Positions 1 through 4,471 of a DNA stretch of 9,017 bases are shown here, one piece after another. The DNA is taken from positions 1-9,017 of the forward strand of contig CAJWZI010000041.1 of NCBI GenBank assembly GCA_913049615.1, given 5' to 3'. Numbering within the stretch: the stretch's first letter is position 1; each line of letters begins with the position of its first letter. Both the position numbers and the translations under genes were made by a program. The stretch comes from an uncultured Alphaproteobacteria bacterium. Lineage in GTDB: Bacteria; Pseudomonadota; Alphaproteobacteria; GCA-2731375. The notes below the pieces were generated by a model. It was given only the letters and a program-made list of their open reading frames with translations, made no database searches and was not told the origin of the DNA.

Positions 1-59
1 TACACATTTTACGGACTGTAAGTTATTGAAAACAAACGTGATTCTAGGAGAACCATCCC

Positions 60-97
60 TTGCGAACCAGGTGCTCTCCCAACCGGGCTACACCCCC
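60..97 (-). pseudogene. tRNA-Ala(CGC)-like 5' half, fragment 1
   Basis: Read on the minus strand from 97, the sequence follows the 5' half of a bacterial tRNA: acceptor strand GGGGGTG (97-91), TA at positions 8-9, D-stem GCCC, D-loop GGTTGGGA, D-stem GAGC (76-73), one A, anticodon-stem strand CCTGG (71-67) and a seven-base loop TTCGCAA (66-60) with anticodon CGC, which reads the alanine codon GCG. The next five bases should be CCAGG to close the anticodon stem but are GGGAT. No T-arm or acceptor 3' strand follows within the 59 bases left. The D-stem also has one mismatch (C12 against A23), which fits decay. A functional tRNA from this copy is unlikely unless an intron carries the 3' half beyond the window. 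Confidence 0.55.
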
Positions 98-215
98 ATT
101 ACCTATTGAGAACATGATTAACCCACTTTCACAATACACCGAGGATCTTAATGTTAATAGATACAGCGGCTTACACGCATCATTTATTGCAGTGATTTAC
201 ACCTCAACATTTTGT

Positions 216-230
216 AATTATTAAATAATT
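216..230. repeat. 15-base A+T palindrome
   Basis: AATTATT (216-222) and AATAATT (224-230) are perfect inverted copies around a single A. The palindrome lies 15 bases from the point where the second tRNA-like fragment stops matching. It could be a protein-binding site or a weak hairpin. Short palindromes in A+T-rich DNA also arise by chance. Confidence 0.4.
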
Positions 231-245
231 TTGCCGAACTGTCCC

Positions 246-283
246 GGGCGAAAGTAGCGCTCTCCCAACTGAGCTAAGGCCCC
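246..283 (-). pseudogene. tRNA-Ala(CGC)-like 5' half, fragment 2
   Basis: On the minus strand from 283 the sequence reads as a clean tRNA 5' half: acceptor strand GGGGCCT (283-277), TA, D-stem GCTC (274-271), D-loop AGTTGGGA, D-stem GAGC (262-259), one G, anticodon-stem strand CTACT (257-253) and loop TTCGCCC (252-246) with anticodon CGC (alanine). The acceptor, D-arm and purine positions match the usual alphaproteobacterial tRNA-Ala start. The D-stem pairs perfectly, so this copy is better preserved than the one at 60-97. The 3' strand of the anticodon stem should be AGTAG but is GGGAC, and I find no T-arm or acceptor 3' strand in the 245 bases that follow on this strand. I therefore call it a truncated tRNA gene. 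The two fragments differ at several positions, so they are not a recent duplication of each other. Confidence 0.6.
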
Positions 284-402
284 GAACATCCGCCGGCACA
301 TAGTTACCTAACAGCTACACCGTTAAGGGCTACAACTTCGCTATTTGGTCCACTTGCATGCTTGCGTTGGCGGCTAGGGGGCATTACACCTGTGGTCACA
401 AT

Positions 403-408
403 TATAAA
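403..408 (+). promoter_or_regulatory. Possible -10 element of yggT
   Basis: TATAAA at 403-408 matches five of six bases of the sigma-70 -10 consensus and lies 28 bases before the chosen yggT start. No good -35 hexamer sits 16-18 bases upstream, so this is only a candidate. Confidence 0.25.
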
Positions 409-436
409 GGCGTCACAAAAGGGACTGGGACTTCAC

Positions 437-730
437 ATGTGTTCCGTAGTTGAATTGGTATCCAGCGTCATGATGCTGTATTTCTGGATGATCTTGATCC
501 AGGTCGTGATGTCGTGGCTGGTGGCTTTCAACGTCATCAATACCCAGAACCGGTTTGTCTATACGGTTGGTAATTTTCTGCATCGGATCACCGAGCCGGC
601 CCTAGGGCCCATTCGCCGACTGTTGCCCAATCTGGGCGGTATAGACCTCTCACCGGTGGTGCTAATCCTGTTATTGGTGTTCGTACAGAACCTTTTACGG
701 GAGATATCAGAATGCGGCCACACATTTTAA
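437..730 (+). CDS. yggT: YggT family integral membrane protein
   Basis: This gene encodes a 97-residue inner-membrane protein of the YggT (YGGT, PF02325) family, whose biochemical role is poorly defined; relatives are linked to osmotic tolerance and, in some bacteria, to envelope or division functions. Two hydrophobic segments are visible, at about residues 8-31 and 72-88. Between them is the conserved, basic and proline-rich region (about 52-73) with the signatures TEPALGPIRR and LPNLGGIDLSP. I chose ATG 437 because conserved family sequence begins directly after it and the total length is typical. An upstream TTG at 362 would add 25 residues with no family resemblance. A purine-rich run (about 418-430) precedes the ATG and could be the ribosome-binding site. 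In many alphaproteobacteria yggT is followed by a small DUF167 gene; here it runs into a convergent operon instead. The family call is firm; the function is not. Confidence 0.9.
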   Translation: MCSVVELVSSVMMLYFWMILIQVVMSWLVAFNVINTQNRFVYTVGNFLHRITEPALGPIRRLLPNLGGIDLSPVVLILLLVFVQNLLREISECGHTF

Positions 731-737
731 GATGAGC

Positions 738-1703
738 CTACCCGCCCGCTACGCCCCGGACATTGACGTATAACGAATAGAGCGATTGGCTGGCCGCCAT
801 GAACAGGCGGTTGCGCTTGGCCCCGCCGAAACAGACATTTGCGCAGCGTTCCGGTAGGGCAATGCGCCCAATCTTGGTCCCGTCGGGGGCAAAAACCATC
901 ACGCCATCCAGGTCCGCGCTGCCCATGCCCCAACCGCACCACAGATTACCATCGATATCGCAGCGCATACCGTCCGGCGTGCCGTCGGGGCCAGCGTCGA
1001 TGTGCACCCGTTTGTTTGAAATTGTTTTGCCATCTTCGCCCACGTCATAAGCCAATATTTTTCGGTAGGGGACACCTCGTGATTCGACCACGTACAGAAT
1101 GCATTCGTCCGGAGAAAAACAAAGGCCGTTGGGGCCCAGCACATCGTCCGCCACTACCGTCGCCGTTCCACTATCACCATCAATGCGATAGATGGCCTGT
1201 GGGACCTGTGGCTCGGCTTTATGCCCCTCATAGTTGCCCAGTATGCCGAACGGCGGATCCGTGAACCAGATGGAGCCGTCGGAATTTACCACCACATCGT
1301 TGGGGGAGTTCAGGGGCTTGCCCTGCCATTGATCCATCAGAACTGTGATTTCGCCGTCATATTCCGTCCGTGTGATGCGCCGACCGTGCTCGCAAGTGAT
1401 CAAACGTCCCTGGCGGTCCCGGGTGTTGCCATTGCCGAAATTACTGGGTTTGCGGTAAGTGGCAACACGGCCGGTCTCCTCCTCCCACTTCAGCATACGG
1501 TTGTTTGGAATATCGCTCCACAACAGATAACGGCCATCGCCAAACCAGACCGGCCCTTCCGACCAGCGGCAACCGGTATACAGGCGTTCCACGGCAGCGG
1601 AAAACACCCGATATTGTTCAAACCGGCTATCCAGGGTTTCGATCAGGGGATCAGGATAGCGGGGATGCTCCCGCCAGCCGGCGGATTTGGGGTGCCTTGA
1701 CAT
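738..1703 (-). CDS. SMP-30/gluconolactonase family lactonase
   Basis: This gene encodes a 321-residue protein of the SMP-30/gluconolactonase/LRE family (COG3386), six-bladed beta-propellers that use a bound divalent metal to hydrolyse sugar lactones and related esters. The four metal-site positions of the family are present: E49 in WSEGPVW, N135 in SPND, N192 in GPNGL and D244 in TPDGM. No signal peptide is seen, so the protein is probably cytoplasmic. It starts 3 bases after the apt stop codon, with a ribosome-binding site GAGGGAGA (1718-1711) inside the end of apt, so it looks like the last gene of the mtnP-apt operon. The substrate cannot be read from the sequence. The context hints at a sugar or sugar-lactone by-product of nucleoside salvage, but that is inference. 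The length is slightly above the usual 290-310 residues because of a hydrophilic N-terminal stretch of about 30 residues. Its 3' end lies 7 bases from the end of the convergent yggT. Confidence 0.9.
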   Translation of the reverse strand: MSRHPKSAGWREHPRYPDPLIETLDSRFEQYRVFSAAVERLYTGCRWSEGPVWFGDGRYLLWSDIPNNRMLKWEEETGRVATYRKPSNFGNGNTRDRQGRLITCEHGRRITRTEYDGEITVLMDQWQGKPLNSPNDVVVNSDGSIWFTDPPFGILGNYEGHKAEPQVPQAIYRIDGDSGTATVVADDVLGPNGLCFSPDECILYVVESRGVPYRKILAYDVGEDGKTISNKRVHIDAGPDGTPDGMRCDIDGNLWCGWGMGSADLDGVMVFAPDGTKIGRIALPERCANVCFGGAKRNRLFMAASQSLYSLYVNVRGVAGG

Positions 1704-1706
1704 AGT

Positions 1707-2234
1707 CTAATCTCCCTCAAACTCCATCAGGCAGCGCACGGGCACGCCCATCTCCTCCAACCGCTTGCGCCCGCCCAAGTCGGGTAGGTCGACAATGAAT
1801 GAAGCGCCCACGACTTCACCGCCGGCATCGCGCACCAACTGCGTGGTGGCAATAGCGGTGCCGCCGGTAGCGATTAGATCATCGATGATCAGGATCCGAT
1901 CGCCTTTTTCGATACTGTCGATATGGATTTCCAACTCGTCCGTGCCGTATTCCAATTCGTATTCCACAGAAATGGTTTGCCACGGCAATTTGCCTTTTTT
2001 ACGTACGGCGATGAAGCCGATAGACAATTGATGAGCCACCGCTCCGCCCAAAATGAACCCCCGCGCCTCGATCCCCGCAATGCGGTTGATATCGCCGCCG
2101 GCAAAAGGGTGCACCAGTTCATCCACCGTGCGGCGAAAGCCTGCCGGATGCTGCATCAGGGTGGTGATATCCCGGAACATGACGCCGTCCTTGGGATAGT
2201 CAGGAATGGTGCGGATCAAGTCCTTCAAATTCAT
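1707..2234 (-). CDS. apt: Adenine phosphoribosyltransferase
   Basis: Apt joins adenine to phosphoribosyl pyrophosphate (PRPP) to give AMP, a cytoplasmic purine salvage step. The 175-residue product has the normal length and carries the family landmarks: FRDIT near residue 20, the [10 protein letters not shown] loop at 54-63, the VRKKGKLP segment at 77-84, EYGTD at 95-99, and the PRPP-binding motif [13 protein letters not shown] at about 114-126 with its paired aspartates D118 and D119. The ATG at 2234 gives the canonical N-terminus. Its ribosome-binding site AAGGA (2247-2243) overlaps the TAA stop of mtnP, which points to translational coupling. The pairing makes sense: MtnP releases adenine and Apt recaptures it. 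Nothing appears broken or unusual in the protein. Confidence 0.96.
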   Translation of the reverse strand: MNLKDLIRTIPDYPKDGVMFRDITTLMQHPAGFRRTVDELVHPFAGGDINRIAGIEARGFILGGAVAHQLSIGFIAVRKKGKLPWQTISVEYELEYGTDELEIHIDSIEKGDRILIIDDLIATGGTAIATTQLVRDAGGEVVGASFIVDLPDLGGRKRLEEMGVPVRCLMEFEGD

Positions 2235-2245
2235 GACGTATTTCC

Positions 2246-3133
2246 TTAGCCATTGAGCATTCGGCCAGCGACCGCGTCCAGTTTTGCTAATAAATCGGGG
2301 TCACGTTTTTCGGGCGCGGTCATTAATGCCATCTCGAGGGCATGATCGTCCCCTGATGGGCATACAGCGGGACGCTCCTTCATGCGAGGCGCCACCTTCT
2401 TGACAAGTTCCCGGGCATGTTCCGCATTTTCTAGCAGGACCCGGATCACATCGTCCACCTGTACTGCGTCGTGGTCTGGATGCCAGCAATCGAAATCGGT
2501 CACCATGGCCACGGTGGCATAGGGAATTTCCGCCTCGCGGGCTAGTTTCGCCTCAGGCATGTTGGTCATGCCGATCACCTGGCAGCCCCATTGGCGATAA
2601 AGGTTGCTTTCGGCCAGAGAGGAAAATTGCGGTCCCTCCATACACAGATAAGTGCCGCCGCGATGTACCGACACGCCCACCTCTCTCGCGGCCTGTTCGC
2701 ACCAATCCCCTAGTCGGGTATTCACCGGGCGGGCCATAGAGACATGCCCCACCATGCCGGTCCCGAAAAAGCTCTTCTCTCGCGCGAATGTGCGATCGAT
2801 GAACTGATCAATTATGACGAAGGTGCCAGGTGGCAATTTTTCATTGAATGAGCCGCAAGCGGACAACGAAATGATGTCGGTGACCCGAGCACGTTTCATG
2901 GCATCAATGTTGGCGCGGTAATTGATCGTACTGGGCGTCTGCACATGGCCCCGACCATGGCGCGGTAGAAACACCATATCCACGCCATCTAAGTTGCCGA
3001 ACAACAGCTCGTCCGAGGGCTCCCCCCAGGGGCTTTCAATCGCTTGCCAGCAAGTGTCATTTAGCCCATCTATTTCGTAAACGCCGCTGCCACCGATGAC
3101 ACCCAAGACCGGTTGGTCATGAAAATTACCCAT
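2246..3133 (-). CDS. mtnP: S-methyl-5'-thioadenosine phosphorylase
   Basis: MtnP uses phosphate to split methylthioadenosine into adenine and 5-methylthioribose 1-phosphate, the first step in salvaging the by-product of polyamine and related synthesis. The 295-residue product fits the trimeric MTAP branch of purine nucleoside phosphorylases: [14 protein letters not shown] at residues 11-24, phosphate-binding PRHGRGH at 57-63, the [12 protein letters not shown] substrate segment at 165-176, the [13 protein letters not shown] block at 191-203 and TDFDCW at 212-217, whose aspartates belong to the adenine pocket. I chose ATG 3133 because the conserved sequence begins just after it and a strong GGAGG (3143-3139) lies 5 bases upstream. 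The frame stays open to 3235 but the extra 34 residues show no family match. It is the first gene of the mtnP-apt-lactonase operon. A related activity on inosine or adenosine is possible within the family, but these motifs favour MTAP. Confidence 0.93.
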   Translation of the reverse strand: MGNFHDQPVLGVIGGSGVYEIDGLNDTCWQAIESPWGEPSDELLFGNLDGVDMVFLPRHGRGHVQTPSTINYRANIDAMKRARVTDIISLSACGSFNEKLPPGTFVIIDQFIDRTFAREKSFFGTGMVGHVSMARPVNTRLGDWCEQAAREVGVSVHRGGTYLCMEGPQFSSLAESNLYRQWGCQVIGMTNMPEAKLAREAEIPYATVAMVTDFDCWHPDHDAVQVDDVIRVLLENAEHARELVKKVAPRMKERPAVCPSGDDHALEMALMTAPEKRDPDLLAKLDAVAGRMLNG

Positions 3134-3138
3134 TTCAG

Positions 3139-3143
3139 CCTCC
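3139..3143 (-). promoter_or_regulatory. Ribosome-binding site fixing the mtnP start
   Basis: GGAGG on the minus strand, 5 bases before ATG 3133. It decides in favour of the 295-residue MtnP over the longer open frame that extends to 3235. Confidence 0.75.
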
Positions 3144-3166
3144 ACAGCAGCGTTGTTTAAAGTTTT

Positions 3167-3196
3167 CGTATACGGTGGTTTGTTCAGGCTTGGCAA
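3167..3196 (-). promoter_or_regulatory. Candidate sigma-70 promoter for the mtnP operon
   Basis: On the minus strand, TTGCCA (3196-3191, five of six matches to the -35 consensus) is followed after 18 bases by TATACG (3172-3167, four of six matches to the -10 consensus). It would start transcription near 3160 and leave a leader of about 27 bases before the mtnP ATG. Spacing and position are good; the -10 box is weak. Confidence 0.4.
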
Positions 3197-3248
3197 GGCG
3201 AATGCAGCGAACAATAAATGTGTGCCATGTCGCAAATTATTCGAAAAT

Positions 3249-3279
3249 TTGGCTTACATCTTTTCAAATAGATTCTAAT
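3249..3279 (+). promoter_or_regulatory. Weak candidate promoter for the hydrolase gene
   Basis: TTGGCT (3249-3254) and TCTAAT (3274-3279) resemble -35 and -10 boxes, and TCTAAT matches five of six consensus bases. The 19-base spacer is longer than ideal. It lies in the divergent region between mtnP and the plus-strand hydrolase, about 110 bases before the start at 3398. Confidence 0.25.
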
Positions 3280-3397
3280 TTGTAGGCAGTCATCTTCATT
3301 TCACCCCGCGCCTGGACAATGGCATAGTGTTGGAATGTTGCCGGTTTTTTTGATCGGGTGTCCACTCTTTGGGGCGCGGGTGGCTTGGAGTGTTTTT

Positions 3398-4153
3398 ATG
3401 CAGGTAACAATATTGGGCTGTGGCACATCTGGCGGGGTTCCCCGGATAGGCAACGTTTGGGGCGTTTGTGATCCAATGGAACCCCGGAACCGGCGCCTGC
3501 GATCCTCAATCCTTGTACAAAGCGATACAACTAGTCTGGTCGTTGACACCACTCCGGACCTGCGGGAGCAGTGTCTGGCCGCCAACCTAATGCACTTGGA
3601 TGCTGCCCTTTACACACACGATCACGCCGACCATGTGAATGGCATTGATGATTTGCGTGGGTTCATGGTTTTGCAGGGCGGTCGAATTCCTGTATATGGC
3701 GGCGCTGACACGATGCAAAGCATCACGCAAAGGTTCGGCTACATTTTTGCCTCCGCCCGGAATTATCCCCCAATTGCCACAGCCCATTTGATTGATGGAT
3801 CCTTCCGAGTTGGAGATATTAACATCGAGCCCTTCAGGCAGATACATGGTGGCATGGACAGTCTTGGTTTTCGCTTTGGCAACATGGCCTATTCCACTGA
3901 CTTGAACGATTTTCCGGCCGAATCCTTCGAGAAATTGCGGGAATTGGATGTGTGGATCGTCGATGCCTTGCGGCCGAAACCCCATCCTACGCATACGCAT
4001 TTGGAACAAACTTTGGAATGGATCGCGGAATTGCAGCCCAAACGTGCTGTGCTGACCCATATGACCTGGGATATGGATTATGCCACCCTGTGCTCGGAGC
4101 TGCCTTCTGGGGTTGAACCGGCCTATGACGGCATGGTTTTACAGTTTTCTTGA
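3398..4153 (+). CDS. MBL-fold metallo-hydrolase, PhnP-like
   Basis: This 251-residue protein belongs to the metallo-beta-lactamase superfamily, in the group of COG1235 that includes the cyclic phosphodiesterase PhnP. It opens with the group signature ILGCGTSGGVPRIG (5-18). Its metal ligands are the THDHADH motif (H74, H76, D78, H79), H150 after FRQI, D168 in STDLND and H221 in LTHMTWD, so the two-metal hydrolase site appears complete. I chose ATG 3398 because the family sequence starts there and GGAG (3387-3390) lies 7 bases upstream; the frame is open from a TTG at 3335, but the extra 21 residues look unrelated. The likely reaction is hydrolysis of a phosphodiester or similar bond. No carbon-phosphorus lyase genes are nearby, and only one cysteine (C24) lies in the stretch where E. 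coli PhnP has a structural zinc cluster, so I do not call it phnP. Confidence 0.87.
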   Translation: MQVTILGCGTSGGVPRIGNVWGVCDPMEPRNRRLRSSILVQSDTTSLVVDTTPDLREQCLAANLMHLDAALYTHDHADHVNGIDDLRGFMVLQGGRIPVYGGADTMQSITQRFGYIFASARNYPPIATAHLIDGSFRVGDINIEPFRQIHGGMDSLGFRFGNMAYSTDLNDFPAESFEKLRELDVWIVDALRPKPHPTHTHLEQTLEWIAELQPKRAVLTHMTWDMDYATLCSELPSGVEPAYDGMVLQFS

Positions 4154-4471
4154 ATTTTGGGCTTGAAGCATAATTAGGGAGCCGCGGCTTTGTCACCGCG
4201 ACGCGCTCGCATAGGGCAGTGCCGGAGGATGAGGGAATACGCTTCAGCAACACCAACCAGGTTGGAAACAGTTGATGCAGTTTTTTCGCCTGGCACCTAT
4301 CGGACTGTTAGGCACGTTGGAAAGGATTGATTAAGAAACCGCTATTTTGCAGTATTTTTGGATCTTTCTCCATATTGGTCGCGATTGGTCTTGGCCTTCT
4401 GGCCAAGCTTGAAGTGCGCTAGGCCAAATGCGGTCATTCCACCTTGGCGCAGCCCATGGCATAGTATTTCC
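4154..4471 (+). other. Intergenic region and leader ahead of polA
   Basis: I see no protein gene in these 318 bases. The region holds three short inverted repeats. CGCGG...CCGCG (4183-4200, 8-base loop) follows the hydrolase gene and might help end its transcript, though no T-run follows. CCAAC-CAG-GTTGG spans 4253-4265. A perfect 7-base-pair hairpin lies at 4390-4407. A loose promoter-like TTGATT (4327-4332) has only a poor -10 about 17 bases on. No strong ribosome-binding site precedes the polA ATG at 4472. Confidence 0.55.
4390..4407 (+). repeat. Perfect hairpin in the polA leader
   Basis: CTTGGCC (4390-4396), loop TTCT and GGCCAAG (4401-4407) form a perfect seven-pair stem, four of the pairs G-C. 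It sits 64 bases before the chosen polA ATG. There is no T-run after it, so it is not an ordinary intrinsic terminator. Confidence 0.5.

Larger units (their letters stand above)
1..436. other. Gene-poor, A+T-rich leader with tRNA-like fragments
   Basis: I see no credible protein gene here: all frames are broken by stops or give compositions unlike the neighbouring genes. The stretch is visibly richer in A+T than the rest of the window. It contains two minus-strand tRNA-Ala-like 5' halves (60-97 and 246-283), a 15-base A+T palindrome (216-230) and a possible -10 element for yggT (403-408). The mixture of broken tRNA sequence and A+T-rich filler resembles the scarred edge of an integrated element, but no integrase or other mobile gene is visible, so that reading is an inference. 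Confidence 0.5.

Noticed and set aside
1..360. CRISPR array or insertion-sequence end in the A+T-rich leader
   Set aside because: There are no regularly spaced repeats, no paired terminal inverted repeats and no transposase; the two similar segments are explained as tRNA-like.
362..436. TTG start that would lengthen YggT by 25 residues
   Set aside because: The added residues have no family resemblance, the family length fits ATG 437, and a purine-rich stretch precedes that ATG.
839..1700. Long plus-strand open frames opposite the lactonase gene (839-1264 and 1221-1700)
   Set aside because: They are antisense to a gene with clear family motifs and their translations show no recognisable domain; they look like a by-product of codon bias.
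3134..3235. Open upstream extension of MtnP (34 codons)
   Set aside because: A strong GGAGG lies 5 bases before ATG 3133, the conserved sequence starts there, and the extension contains the best promoter candidate.
3587..4060. 157-codon minus-strand frame opposite the PhnP-like hydrolase
   Set aside because: It lies wholly inside a gene with complete metal-binding motifs on the other strand and has no recognisable features.
4183..4200. Hairpin after the hydrolase gene as an intrinsic terminator
   Set aside because: The stem has only five pairs, the loop is 8 bases, and no T-run follows; kept only as a note in the intergenic entry.
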